Source: Methanobacteriota archaeon (lineage in GTDB: Archaea > Thermoplasmatota > DTKX01 > VGTL01). From it: a DNA stretch of 64,000 bases. Positions within the stretch are counted from its first letter, which is position 1, and the number at the start of each line of letters is the position of its first letter. Below the pieces are notes generated by a model. That model worked only from the letters and a program-made list of their open reading frames with translations. It had not been told where the DNA came from and ran no database searches. Below, in pieces: positions 8,185-18,400 of this stretch. The stretch spans positions 1 to 64,000 of the forward strand of contig VGTL01000005.1 of assembly GCA_016874675.1 (NCBI GenBank). The letters run 5' to 3'. The position numbers and the translations under genes were made by a program.

Positions 8185-8467
8185 CAGACATTCCACCGCC
8201 TTCCTGAAACAGGCTCGCAAGCCTGGTTCAGGGACGAACGCGCTTCCATCAGGAAGCGCGGAGTTCAGGCGGTGGATTGTCTGGGGGACCGCAAACGAGC
8301 GCAGGGCGCTCGTTTCGGCCGAGAAGACCAGCAGGTCTTCTACGGAAACGAGCGGCGAGCAGCCCCGCCCGGAGGGCGGGCATGCCACCGGGTTCCACGG
8401 TTTGGCCCGGGGGCCAAATTGTGGAACGAACGCACAATCCGCAGATTGTGCGGAGTTCAGCCGGTGG
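8185..8467. ncRNA. Twin three-way-junction structured element (strand unknown)
   Basis: Module A: closing stem 8185-8200/8268-8283 (15 of 16 pairs) encloses two hairpins, 8203-8232 (12 of 13 pairs, CGCA loop) and 8239-8260 (9 perfect pairs, ATCA loop). Module B: closing stem 8385-8391/8461-8467 (7 perfect pairs) encloses 8392-8427 (about 16 bp including two G-T pairs) and 8431-8452 (9 perfect pairs, CGCA loop). Joining segments are conserved (GAA before and GAGTTCA after the second hairpin) while the stem sequences differ but stay paired. Between the modules lie further hairpins at 8293-8315, 8322-8341 (AGCA loop) and 8364-8380. It begins about 160 nt from the TnpA relic. It has no convincing coding potential. 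Confidence 0.65.
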
Positions 8468-8570
8468 TGCTGCGAGCCGGTCGTTTGACACCGGTGGAAA
8501 AGCCCCGGTGGGTTTTTATGACGGTGATTCGCCCGTTTTGTCCAAACTCATTATCAAGGGCCGGTCGTGG

Positions 8571-8696
8571 ACTCCTCCCTTGTCCCTTGCGCCTCCACCC
8601 TTGCGCCTCAAGCCTTGCGCCCTGCGCCTCCGCAGGCGGCCTTCAGGCCGCCAAGGCGAGGCGGCCCGAAGGGACGCCGGGTGCGCCTCGCGCCTT
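8571..8696. repeat. Heptamer-type element D
   Basis: C-rich units (CCCTTGCGCCT, CCTTGCGCC, CCTGCGCC) with an inner GGCGGCC-TTCA-GGCCGCC hairpin (8635-8652), ending five bases before the stop codon of the minus-strand surface-protein gene. The gap 8028-8700 otherwise holds only the three-way-junction element and a hairpin at 8085-8117. Confidence 0.65.
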
Positions 8697-8700
8697 GTAT

Positions 8701-11487
8701 TCAGTCCTTCCTGCGCCCCAGCGCCACGGCCGCCACCGCCGCCCCGGCCACGGCCGCCAGGACCCACACGGCCTCGAAGCCCGGCGTGAGCTTGGCGTTG
8801 ACCTTGACGTTCAGGTGTGAGGTCGCCGAGGCGGTGGCGTCCGACACCTTCAGGGTGATGTTGTGCTTTCCGGCCTTGAGCTTCGAGTAGTTGAACTCCA
8901 TCCCGGTGCCCAGGAGCTTGGTCCCCTCGTACCACTGGAAGACCAGCGGGTCGCCGTCGGGGTCCGAGCCCATCCCGATGAAGCTGATCCGCTTGCCCTC
9001 CTCGAACGCCGAGCCCTCCGGCGGGAAGGTTATCCGCACGTCCTCCGGGGCCCGGTTGACGTTGACCACCGTGACGTTCCACTGGGCCGTGACCTGGGTG
9101 ATGGTGTCGTTGACCGTGACCCGCACCACGAGGAGCTTGGAGCCCTCGAGGGTCGTCACGGTCTCATAGTCGGTTTCGAAGAGGTACTCCAGGCCCGGCG
9201 TCTGGTTGGTCGGGCCCACCGCCCAGCGCACCTTGAGCTGGGCCTGGGGGGTCTCCCGGTCCGAGGCGTCTATCTTGAACCGGACCGACTCGCCCTCGGA
9301 TATGGTCACCGACCAGTTGGCGGGGGCCAGCGGCCTGAGCGTCGGGGGTTCGTTGACCCAGAGCGTCTCGACCGTAAGCCTCATCACGCCCTTGAGCCCG
9401 TGGGAGCAGCTGACGTTGAACTCCAGGATCTCTATTCCGAAGAACCCGGCGCGGGGCGTGATGTTGGCCAGGCTGCCGGTGAGCCTCACGGTGTAGTTCT
9501 GGCTCGCCGAGACGTACTCGAATGTGAACGTGTCGCCGGGCAGGTTGGAGCTCACGTTGGAGGCGAGGTTGATTGTGACCCCCGGGCCGTCCTCGTCCAT
9601 AACGAGCCTGGGCGGGTCGGTGACCGTGAGCTTCTCGTTGATGATCTCGCGCACCTCGACCGTGACCATCACCGGGTCGGAGACGAGGACCTCGAGGTCG
9701 CTTGCGGTGAAGTACATGATCTCGGTGCCGACGAATCCAATGTTCGGGACGAACATCACGGCACCCGTGGGGTAGTACTGGTTCTCGATCTCCTTGGGGA
9801 AGGAGACCCGGATGTTCTCGTTGCCCGTGACGTTGTAGAACAACCGGTCGCCCGGGTCCGGGTCCCGGAACACGGAGGTCAGGTTGAGCTGGTCGAAGTC
9901 GGGCTTGCCCTTCTCGAGGACTATCGGGTCTATCTCGGACCTGATCACCTCGGGCCTGTGGTTTATCCCCCTCACCCAGACCTGCTTGACGTTCGTGGTC
10001 GTCGTCTCCCCGTACGGGTCAGTGGCGCTGATGTCCATGGAGAAGTAGCCGCGCCAGCCGCTTGCCGGTGTCATCGTCACGGTCCTCAGGGGGTCGTCGC
10101 CCACCGTGACCGTTATGTTGTCCTGCCAGCCGTCGAGCAGCGGGGTGACGGTGTAGGTCAGCGGGTCGTCCTCCGGGTCGTAGAAGACGTTGACCAGCCG
10201 GATGCTGGTGTCGCTGGTGTTCTCCCAGAAGGTGATGTTGGGCACCGAGGCGGCGAGCTGCGGGGGCGAGTTCGTGAAGACCTCCAGGTCGTATCCGCCG
10301 GCCCACCGCGTGAGGTTGAGCTGGACGTAGAAGTTGCCGGCCTCCAGCATGCGGGCGTTGGCGTTGGCCACCGGGTCCGCCAAATTGTCGGTGGGGTCGG
10401 GCGGCAGCTCGTTGAGGGCGTCGTGCAGCCTGATCCAGATGTCGGGGGTGCCGTCCTGGGGGTCGTACTGGGTGCTCTTGAGGGTGCAGTTGAAGGTCTG
10501 GCCCGCCAAGACATTTTCGACGAGCAGGAAATCGTCGGGGTCGATGCCCAGGGTCAGGTCGCCGCTGGTGTTGTACCAGTGCGCCTCCGTCTTCGTGAGG
10601 GCTGAGGCGAACTCCTTCATCCCGTTGTTGTCGGCGGCGCCCGGAAACAGGCTGACCTTGAGCGAGTACTGCCCGCCCCCGTGGTGGGCCCAGACCCTGA
10701 GGTAGTAGTCGCCGGCGGCGGCCGGCGAGAAGGTGAGGGTCTGGTTGAGGCCCGGGTCGGGCAGGATGTACCCCGCGAGGGGCTCGTGCCCTCCGCTGGC
10801 GTAGAGCATCAGCGAGAGCGCGCCGGCGGGCGGGGCGTCCAGGAAACCCTTGAGCACGTCCGTGGAGACCATCTCGGAGTGGTTGAGGTGAACCTTGAAG
10901 AAGTCGGAGTAATCGCTGGCGTTGTTGGCCGTGCCGGCCGTCGAGAAGGGCGTGTCGCTGGTCGGGAAGATGGGGGTGGCCTGCGCCGGGGAGTTGTCCC
11001 CGTCGGTGGTGAAGGCGGCCGTCCCCAGGGCGGTGGCGAGGGTGTAGTTGCACGGGCCGAGCTCGGGCAGGTAGATGTAGTAGTATCCGGAGACGGCCGC
11101 CGTGAAGCTCAGACGGAGTTCGCGGCCGGGGTCCTCGTAGAGGATCTCGAACCGGTTGGGGTCGAAGATCGTCAGGCGGGTGCCTCCGCCGGTGTGGGCT
11201 GTGAAGGTGACCGTCAGGGTGTCGGCCGTGGGGCCGCTTGCCAGGTTTATCTTGAAATAGTCGAGGTCGCCCTGGCCCACCCCGCCGTCGAACGTGACGG
11301 CGCCGGTGATGAGTGTGGCGTTGTTGAAGTCGTTGTTGGGCTCCGAGTCGTTGTTGGGGGTCGGCCCGCGCCCTGCGGCCGGAAAGGCCGGCGGGACCGA
11401 GGTCCCGCCCGCGGCGCCCGCCAGGGCGTAGAGCGAGCTCACCATCATCAGCCCGGCCACGAATATGCCTTTGGCCTTTCGTATCAT
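8701..11487 (-). CDS. Large exported protein with PPC-like and Ig/cadherin-like domains and PGF anchor signal
   Basis: A 928-residue cell-surface protein, last gene of a four-gene operon. After a signal peptide (about 1-25) come three domains resembling bacterial pre-peptidase C-terminal (PPC) beta-sandwiches (EPNNDFNNAT start, GDLDYFKINL core). These are followed by four or five Ig/cadherin/PKD-type repeats (for example FYDPEDDPLTYTVTP and GSDPDGDPLVFQWYEG). The C-terminus TPGFEAVWVLAAVAGAAV ending in GRRKD fits the PGF-CTERM tripartite signal (PGF, hydrophobic helix, basic tail), known as an archaeosortase-processed anchor in archaeal surface proteins. The start is the ATG at 11487, with GAGGTGGT upstream; upstream in-frame codons overlap the previous gene and are not used. 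A structural or adhesive role is inferred. Confidence 0.87.
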   Translation of the reverse strand: MIRKAKGIFVAGLMMVSSLYALAGAAGGTSVPPAFPAAGRGPTPNNDSEPNNDFNNATLITGAVTFDGGVGQGDLDYFKINLASGPTADTLTVTFTAHTGGGTRLTIFDPNRFEILYEDPGRELRLSFTAAVSGYYYIYLPELGPCNYTLATALGTAAFTTDGDNSPAQATPIFPTSDTPFSTAGTANNASDYSDFFKVHLNHSEMVSTDVLKGFLDAPPAGALSLMLYASGGHEPLAGYILPDPGLNQTLTFSPAAAGDYYLRVWAHHGGGQYSLKVSLFPGAADNNGMKEFASALTKTEAHWYNTSGDLTLGIDPDDFLLVENVLAGQTFNCTLKSTQYDPQDGTPDIWIRLHDALNELPPDPTDNLADPVANANARMLEAGNFYVQLNLTRWAGGYDLEVFTNSPPQLAASVPNITFWENTSDTSIRLVNVFYDPEDDPLTYTVTPLLDGWQDNITVTVGDDPLRTVTMTPASGWRGYFSMDISATDPYGETTTTNVKQVWVRGINHRPEVIRSEIDPIVLEKGKPDFDQLNLTSVFRDPDPGDRLFYNVTGNENIRVSFPKEIENQYYPTGAVMFVPNIGFVGTEIMYFTASDLEVLVSDPVMVTVEVREIINEKLTVTDPPRLVMDEDGPGVTINLASNVSSNLPGDTFTFEYVSASQNYTVRLTGSLANITPRAGFFGIEILEFNVSCSHGLKGVMRLTVETLWVNEPPTLRPLAPANWSVTISEGESVRFKIDASDRETPQAQLKVRWAVGPTNQTPGLEYLFETDYETVTTLEGSKLLVVRVTVNDTITQVTAQWNVTVVNVNRAPEDVRITFPPEGSAFEEGKRISFIGMGSDPDGDPLVFQWYEGTKLLGTGMEFNYSKLKAGKHNITLKVSDATASATSHLNVKVNAKLTPGFEAVWVLAAVAGAAVAAVALGRRKD

Positions 11488-11521
11488 GGGATTACCACCT
11501 CTTGCAACGGAAACGTCTGGT

Positions 11522-13138
11522 TTAATCTTTGCCCTTCCGGCTGTTGTCCTTTTCGGTGCGGCCGCAGCCCGGCGCATCCTCCCTGGGAGGCCGCCACAGC
11601 ACGATCGCCGCGGCCGCGACCGCGGCGGCGACGACCAGCACCCCCGCCACGGCCCACGGGAACTGCTGGGAGGGCCCGGTCCCTCCGGAGCCGGTGCCCG
11701 GGAAGTCGTCCCCGGGGGTGCCCGGGTCGGGGCCCCGGACGCGCCTTGCGATGACGGAGGGGTTGCCGCCCTTGTGGCCGACGCCCTCCTGGTCGTAGGA
11801 TATCCAGGTGCAGTAGAGGCTGCCGTTCCACGAGTGGAGCCGGGGGGTCTCGTCGTCGCCCCGGTTGTGGTCCCCGGCGATGGTGCCGTTGTCCCCCGCC
11901 GGGCTGACCTGGATCATCGGGCCCCACGCCGTGCCGTCGAAGGAGCGCAGCATGATGTCGTAGTCCTCGCCGCCGTCGTTTATCCGGGTGTTGTTGGAGG
12001 CCCAGGCGATGTGGAGCGAGCCGTTCCAGGCCTTGATGTCCGGCGCCTTGTCCTGGCCGGTGGTGGCGGCCGCGTCGGAGTCGCCTGGAGGGTTCACCTC
12101 GAAGGGCTCCGACCAACCCGAGGCCCCGTCCGTGCTGCTCACCAGGATGTCGTAGTCCCTCCCGGACTTGGCGATGGCGTCGGCGCTCTGCCAGGCGCAG
12201 TACAGGCGGTCGCCGAGAACGGCAAGGCGCGCGTTCATGTTCTGGCGCTTGAGCGGCGAACCCTCCACGGCCGGGTTGACGCGGCCGGGGGCCGACCAGG
12301 AGGCGCCGTCCCAGCTGATCACCAGGATGTCCATGTCGTCGCCTTCGCTCGTGTTGGTCTGGAAGGATACCCAGAGGCGGTCCTTGTAGACCGCGACCGA
12401 AGGGACTCCCAGGACGCTGCCGTTCCCCGCGGCGGCCACGGAGGGGGAGCCCCAGGCCGCCCCGTCGTAGGTCCGGTAGACGATGTCGCGGGTGTGGAGC
12501 CTGGGCGTGCTCCCGGCCTGCTCGTCCACCGGCACCTGGTCCCAAACGAAATGGAGGGTCTCGCGGAAGGTGATGCTCCGGCACTCCGTGTCCGAAACGT
12601 TCACGTCGTTGCGCTCGCTTATCACGCGCGCCGGCTGCTCGAGGGGCGGGTCCCAGAAGCTCCCGTCGAAGACGCGCAATATGATGTCGTAGTCCATCTT
12701 GGCGTCGTCGTCCTTGATGGACGGCTCCACGGCCTCCATCGTGACGTAGAGCTTGCCCTTGTAGACGGAGGCGTAGGGGCCGTGCACCCCGTGGCCGTTG
12801 ACATCCTGCGACCCGGGCACCAGGCTCACGGGGGTCGACCAGTCCGAGACGTTCCCCGTACGGGCGGGCCCGTTGCCCACGCTGGCGTTCAGTATGCTGT
12901 AGTAGATGTCGCTGCGCCGGCCGGGCTGGTCCATGCCGACGTCCCTGAGCTCGGTCCGGTACTGGTAGATGCACCAGAGGCTCCCGCCGTAGTCGATGAG
13001 GAGCGGCTCCCGGCCCTTGCCCTTGATGACCTCGAGAGTCGTGTCCCAGTAGCCCGGGATCTTTCCCTGGACCGGGGGAACGGCCACGACAATGACCAGC
13101 GCCGCCGCCAGCGCGGCGGCCATCCATTGGCCCCTCAT
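11522..13138 (-). CDS. Exported sialidase-like (BNR-type) beta-propeller protein with C-terminal anchor
   Basis: A 538-residue exported protein. A signal peptide (1-25) is followed by about seven propeller blades marked by repeated YDI-(I/L)-x-x-(S/V)-(F/T)-DG-(A/S)-x-W strands (such as MDYDIILRVFDGSFW and DYDIMLRSFDGTAWG). A Gly/Pro linker, a transmembrane helix (about 495-518) and a charged tail follow. Propellers of this type occur in sialidases and in non-enzymatic surface proteins. Conserved sialidase catalytic residues were not identified, so binding or scaffolding is the safer call. It begins five bases after the stop of the CARDB gene, so it is co-transcribed and probably translationally coupled. 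Confidence 0.85.
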   Translation of the reverse strand: MRGQWMAAALAAALVIVVAVPPVQGKIPGYWDTTLEVIKGKGREPLLIDYGGSLWCIYQYRTELRDVGMDQPGRRSDIYYSILNASVGNGPARTGNVSDWSTPVSLVPGSQDVNGHGVHGPYASVYKGKLYVTMEAVEPSIKDDDAKMDYDIILRVFDGSFWDPPLEQPARVISERNDVNVSDTECRSITFRETLHFVWDQVPVDEQAGSTPRLHTRDIVYRTYDGAAWGSPSVAAAGNGSVLGVPSVAVYKDRLWVSFQTNTSEGDDMDILVISWDGASWSAPGRVNPAVEGSPLKRQNMNARLAVLGDRLYCAWQSADAIAKSGRDYDILVSSTDGASGWSEPFEVNPPGDSDAAATTGQDKAPDIKAWNGSLHIAWASNNTRINDGGEDYDIMLRSFDGTAWGPMIQVSPAGDNGTIAGDHNRGDDETPRLHSWNGSLYCTWISYDQEGVGHKGGNPSVIARRVRGPDPGTPGDDFPGTGSGGTGPSQQFPWAVAGVLVVAAAVAAAAIVLWRPPREDAPGCGRTEKDNSRKGKD

Positions 13139-13142
13139 GCCC

Positions 13143-15443
13143 TCACTCCTCCTCCTCCACGAGCTTCACCTTGGGGCCGGGGGCCGGGGGCCTCCGGAGC
13201 CGCACCGCGGCGGCTGCGCCCGCCAGGATCAGTATGAGGCCCAGTCCCAGCGCCAGGAGGAGCAGGCCCTGGTCGGAGGCGCCGGTCCCCACGGACACCC
13301 TCCTCTCGCCCGTCGCGTCCTGGATGCCTGCCGATGAGACGAGGACCTTCACGGTGTGGTCCCCGGAGGGGAACGTCCAGGTCAGGGTGGCGTTGCGGGA
13401 CGTGCCGGCCGGTATCTGGTCCAGGTTCCGCGTGGCGGCGGTCTTTCCGTCGATGATGAAGCTGACCACGACGTCCAGGGCCGTGGCGTTGCCGGTGTTG
13501 GCGATCGGGACCACGATGTCGACCTTCCTGCCCTCCACCCGCTCCCCGGCGAACGATATCTCTCCCACGGAGAGCTTGGCGAGCCGGACCTCCGGCCCCA
13601 GTATAGTGAGGGAGACCGCGAGGCGGTTGTTGGTCTCGTTGGACTCGGCCACGGCGTTGCCGTAGTCGACGGTCGCCTCCAGCGTGTAGATGCCCGGCGC
13701 GAAGCGGGCGGTGTCACCGGAGACGTTCACCGTGGCGGTCCGGCCGGCGGCCACGGGCGGCACCGCCACCGGCGCTTCCGAGAACCAGAGCGTCATGTCG
13801 GCCGAGGATTCGAGCGTCACCATGACCGTGCTGGCGCTGGCGTCCAGGTCGCCGGCGTTCTCCACGACCACGCCGACCGTCAGGAGGTCGCCCGCCCGGG
13901 GCGGCTGCGCCGGCAGCCGTATCTCCGAGACCCGCAGGTCGGGGCTGGGCGATGGCGCGGCCACCGTGACGGAGCCCTTGAGCAGGTTGTTTTCCGGCCG
14001 GGTGTCGTGGTCCGGGGGCCCGGCGAGGACCCTAAGCTCGTAGTCGTACACGCCCGGTATCAGGCCGGAGGTGGACCACCCGAGCGTGGCGTTCATCACG
14101 CCCCCGGCGGCGATGGTCATGAGGGGGAGCCGGTCGGCCTCGGTGCCGCCGACGGAGAGCGTCAGGTTGGCGGAGCCGCACCTCAGGCTCCCGCGGTTCC
14201 GGACGGAGACGGTGAAGGCCACCGCGTCCCCCTTCCGGGGCCCGGCCGGCGATATCGAGAGGTCCTCCAGCGAGAGGTCTACCTCTCCGGCCAATGTCAG
14301 GTTCCAAAGCCGGCTGTTGTTGGTGCGGTTGGTGTCGGTGAACGAGTATCCCGGGTCGACCACCACCCTCATGACGTTGAAGCCGGAGTCCGTGCCGGTG
14401 GTGTTCCAGTCGATGTCCACGCTGGCCGATGCCCCGGGCCCCAGCGGGGGGACCGGGCCCGACGCCACGGGCTCCAGTTCGTAGCCGCGGTAGAGCCCCA
14501 CGGCGCACCCGGGGGAGGAGCCATTGCCGGCGTTATGGAGCTCGACCGTGACCACGACGGTGTCGCCGACCTTGGGGGAGGGCGGCGAAAAGTCCAGCCC
14601 CAGGACGGCCAGGTCGGCCACCTTCTTCCCCAGCACCACCGGGATCGTCAGGTTGTTGTCGGCCGTGTCCAGCTCGGTGTGGTGGTTGGTCGCCCAGCGC
14701 GGGTTGACGAAGACCAGGATGTCGTAGCTGCCCGGCGGGAGGGCGCGGGCGTCCCACACGTTGGAGGCGTTCTGGGACCCGGAGGCGTTCAGGTCCTTGA
14801 GGGTGACGAAGCCCGCAAGGGGCGTGGTGGTGTCGTTGAGGTAGAAGAACACGTCCACGAAGCGCGAGGCGGCGTCGCCGTGGTTTTGGACGGCCACCGT
14901 CACGGTGATGTTGTCCCCGGCCGCCGGGGGCGAGGGGTCGAACCACACCCCGTCGGGCGAGACCGAGAGGTCGGGGAACCGCTGGGGCAGAAACGAGATG
15001 TTCTGCTCCAGCCGGTTGTTGGTCTCGTTGTCCTCGGCCACCCGGTCCTCGAGGTCCAAAACCACCAGGATGGTGTAGTTCACGCCGCTGGCCAATCCCG
15101 CGGTGCCCCACCCTATGGAGACGTTGTAGCTTTCGCCGGCGGGAATCCCGCTGTAGGTCACGTTGCTCTCGGCCGGCTTCAGGGGCGTGCCGGTGTCGTT
15201 GAGGAAGAAGGTCACCGTGAAGTTCCCGTCGATGTCCGCGGTCCCCGCGTTCTCGACGGTCACGTTGGTGATGACCTCGTCCCCGACATGCGGCTCATCC
15301 GGGAGGTTCACCAGGCTGCCCGGCCGGAAGGCGAGGTCCGGCCCGGCCCTGGCCTGGCCGGCGGCGCCGGCGGGCGCCGCCAGTGGCCCGGCCGCGATCA
15401 ATGCTATCACTAGCATGCTCGCTATGCCTGTTCGGCCGTTCAT
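13143..15443 (-). CDS. Exported CARDB-repeat protein
   Basis: A 766-residue exported protein with a signal peptide (about 1-28) and six tandem CARDB-type beta-sandwich repeats. Each starts (P/A/V)DL-x-(F/V/S) and contains (V/A)GD-x-(V/I)-x-V-x-V-x-NxG followed by (V/L)ETNETNNRL-like acidic ends. A transmembrane helix (about 725-748) and a short acidic cytoplasmic tail (KVKLVEEEE) end it. CARDB domains are cell-adhesion-related modules common in archaeal surface proteins; the ligand is unknown. The start has GGAGG eight bases upstream. Its stop is separated by only four bases from the next gene of the operon. Confidence 0.88.
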   Translation of the reverse strand: MNGRTGIASMLVIALIAAGPLAAPAGAAGQARAGPDLAFRPGSLVNLPDEPHVGDEVITNVTVENAGTADIDGNFTVTFFLNDTGTPLKPAESNVTYSGIPAGESYNVSIGWGTAGLASGVNYTILVVLDLEDRVAEDNETNNRLEQNISFLPQRFPDLSVSPDGVWFDPSPPAAGDNITVTVAVQNHGDAASRFVDVFFYLNDTTTPLAGFVTLKDLNASGSQNASNVWDARALPPGSYDILVFVNPRWATNHHTELDTADNNLTIPVVLGKKVADLAVLGLDFSPPSPKVGDTVVVTVELHNAGNGSSPGCAVGLYRGYELEPVASGPVPPLGPGASASVDIDWNTTGTDSGFNVMRVVVDPGYSFTDTNRTNNSRLWNLTLAGEVDLSLEDLSISPAGPRKGDAVAFTVSVRNRGSLRCGSANLTLSVGGTEADRLPLMTIAAGGVMNATLGWSTSGLIPGVYDYELRVLAGPPDHDTRPENNLLKGSVTVAAPSPSPDLRVSEIRLPAQPPRAGDLLTVGVVVENAGDLDASASTVMVTLESSADMTLWFSEAPVAVPPVAAGRTATVNVSGDTARFAPGIYTLEATVDYGNAVAESNETNNRLAVSLTILGPEVRLAKLSVGEISFAGERVEGRKVDIVVPIANTGNATALDVVVSFIIDGKTAATRNLDQIPAGTSRNATLTWTFPSGDHTVKVLVSSAGIQDATGERRVSVGTGASDQGLLLLALGLGLILILAGAAAAVRLRRPPAPGPKVKLVEEEE

Positions 15444-15492
15444 TTGCGTTGCCTCCGCTCGCGATCTGGCCTGGTAGGTGACCGGCCCCCGC

Positions 15493-18400
15493 TCAGGTCC
15501 TCCGCCGCCTGACCAGCACCAGCGAGGCCGCTCCCAGCGCCACGACCACGAGCAGGGGCTCGAAGCCGGGAAGGATGGAGGTGCCCTTGGTGACGGTCAC
15601 GGTCTCCTTGAGCTGGTTGTTGGCCTCGTCCGTCTCCACCAGCGTGTTGTCCGGGTCCACCCGGAAGGTGATGCTGTGACGGCCCTCCTGGGGCACCCAG
15701 GTGAACGTGGCGGTCTTGTTGGCGTTTGCGGGCATCCGGCTCAGGCGCTCGGTGCCCAGGATGGTCCCGCCCTCGTAGAACCGCACGGTCACGTTCTCCA
15801 CGTTGACCTCGCCCTTGTTGTACACCTTCACCGTCACGGTGGCGGCCTTGCCGGCGACCGGCCGCTTGGGGTTGTAGCTCAGGCCGCCCAGGTACAGGTC
15901 GGGCAGCATCATGTCCACCACGAACTTGACCTGGTCGGTGAGCCCGCTGTCGGAGGTGCCGGTCACCAGTATCTCCTGGGAGGTGCTGTTGGAGGACATC
16001 GGCAATCCGATGATGAGGTAGGTCTTGCCTATCTCCGTGGCGTTGAGGGTGATGCCCTCCACGGTGTCCAGATCGCTGTCCTTGAAGTCCATGGTCCATC
16101 CCTGCGGCAGGCGGCTCGCCGAGAAGAGTATCGTGTCGGGGCCGTTGCCGCGGTTTCTGGTCAGTATGGTGAAGTACACCGACTTGCCCGGGGACCCCTG
16201 CTGCTTGGAGAGCGTGGTGGTGAGGTCCAGGTCGTAGATGTGCTTCACGGTCGTGACGAGGTTGACCGGCCATATGTTGTTCGAGTTGTCCATGATGCTC
16301 ACGGCCAGGAGGTGGTCGCCCGCCAGCGCCTCGGTGGGCACGGTCACGACCGCCTCGAACGAGACCGACTGGGCCGCGTCCAGGTACAGGTCGGATATCT
16401 CGGCGGTCGCCCGGACGAACTTCATCTTCCAGTTGACGTCCATCTTGTTCACCGAGAGGGTCATCTCCTCCGGGCCGTTGCCGGCGTTCTGGACGGTCAG
16501 GGCGTAGGTCACCGTGGCGCCCGGGTCGGCCACCTGCCGGTCGGGATTGACCGCGACCAGGAGCTTGTGCACCTGGTTGACCAGCGTGGTGGTGGTGACG
16601 TCGTCGGTCATCGTGCGCTCCTCGTTGAAACCGACCACGCGAACCACGAGGCGGTCGCCGGCCTTGGCGTCCTGGGGCGCCGCCACGGTCAGATGCACCC
16701 CCTTGGTCTCGCCGCCGGCCACGCCCACCGCGTTGGCGTCCAGCTCGGCCTGCCAGGCGCCCGTGCCGCTGACTATCTCGAGTATGATAATGACCGTGCC
16801 CGCCATGTTCCCGATGTTGGACACGAAGACCTGGTAGGAGGTGGCGTTGCCCGGGTCCACGGCCTTCTCGGAGTCGGGGCAGGCGAGCTCTATGTAGATG
16901 CTGGGGCTGACCACCGTGTGGGTGGTTATGGAATCCTTCACGCTGGGGTTGCGGATGCTCTTGGCAAACAGCGTGACGACCCCCACCTCGTCGGCGATCG
17001 CGCTCGGCGGGGGCGTGACGGTCATGCGTATGTCCACGGTCCCCCCCGGCTTGAGGTTGAGGATGTCGCCCTTGTCGAGCGTCACCTCCCAGTCCATGAT
17101 TCCGAACGTGGTGAGATTTATGTCGAGCTTGATGTCGCCGATGTTCTGCAGCGTGGCGATGTACACCGTGGGGATGCCCGCCTGGGTCTGGTGCACCCTG
17201 TCGGTGCACTCGAGCTTCAGGCGCTCGTCCACGACGAGGTAGGTGCGGAACATCACCGTGCTGTTGCGCCTGGGGTTGCCCTCGGAGACCGCCACCACGC
17301 TGGTGTCGATGTAGTCGTTGGCCATGCCCTCGGGGGCGCCCGTGACCGAGACCTTCACCTTGCGGATCTCTTGGGACTTGAGCTCGAAGTCGACGACGTC
17401 CACCTTGACCTTCCAGCCGGTGTGGCCGTGGAAGTTGTTGGAGAGGTTGAGGTGCACCTTGTCGAGGAGCCCGCCGCTGTTGCGGATGCTGATGTTGGCG
17501 GTCTTGGTCTCGTTGGGGTGGACGTACATGACCTTGTACATCTCCTCGGGGGTCATGGTGGCCTCCACGCCGTAGTTGTAGGCGAACTTGTAGTATATCT
17601 CGTAGTTGCCGTCGCGCTGGTCCTTCCAGACGACGTGCAAATTGTCGTCCGGGTCCAATGCCACCTTGGGCTCCCGGGCGTTGCCGCTGGCGTCCTTCGT
17701 GAGGCAGATGGCCTTGTTGGGCAGGTTGGTGTCGTTCTCGGTGCCGGGCTCGATCTTGAGGTAGAATACCTGGTCGACGCCGTTTCTGGTGTCGGACCAG
17801 ATGGCGTAGGCGTTGCCGCGGCTGTCGCCGGCGATGAACGGGAAGCCCCGGCAGGTGGGGCTCGTGGTCAGGAGAATGCCCATCTCGTCGGAGCCGGAGG
17901 CGAGCTTGTTGCCGTTGTTGTCGAGCTTCATGTACTTGACGTTGCCGACCCCCTGGGGGCGGTCGTTCCAGATGATGTGGACGCCGCCGGTGCCGTCGCA
18001 GCCGACGTTCGGCGGGCCGTCGGTCCAGAAGCTGCCGGACCTGTAAAGGTAGGTCGGCGGGGCCTGGGGCAGGGGGTTGCCGTAGTTGTCGAGCTTGCCG
18101 TGGTAGACGCCCTGCGCGGTGTTGATGAACGTGGCGTGGATGTTGTTGTTCCAGTCGGTGGTCAGGGTGGAGCCCTCGCAGTACCAGCTCGCCTCGCTTA
18201 TGCGCACGCCGTCCTTGTCGATGGTGCCGTCGTTGAGGATGCGGGCGTAGGCTATGGCCTCGGCGCTGTAGCCGAAGCGGTAGTCCTCGTAGATGACGTG
18301 GGCTATGTCGTTGCGGCTGACCGCTATGGCGGGGTTGTGGGGGCTCTGGGCGCCGGAGGTCACCGTCTTCTGGGGCACCAGGTTGTTGCCGTTGGCGTCG

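Noticed and set aside
7008-8207. 399-codon plus-strand frame through the empty region and transposase
   Set aside because: It crosses hairpins, an AT-rich patch and the antisense of TnpA, with no domain and no start signals.
8176-8820. A long open frame on the plus strand across the structured region, and two on the minus strand (8164-8388, 8249-8491)
   Set aside because: Each frame runs through perfect hairpins and repeats, has no family resemblance and no ribosome site; the base-pairing explains the sequence better than coding.
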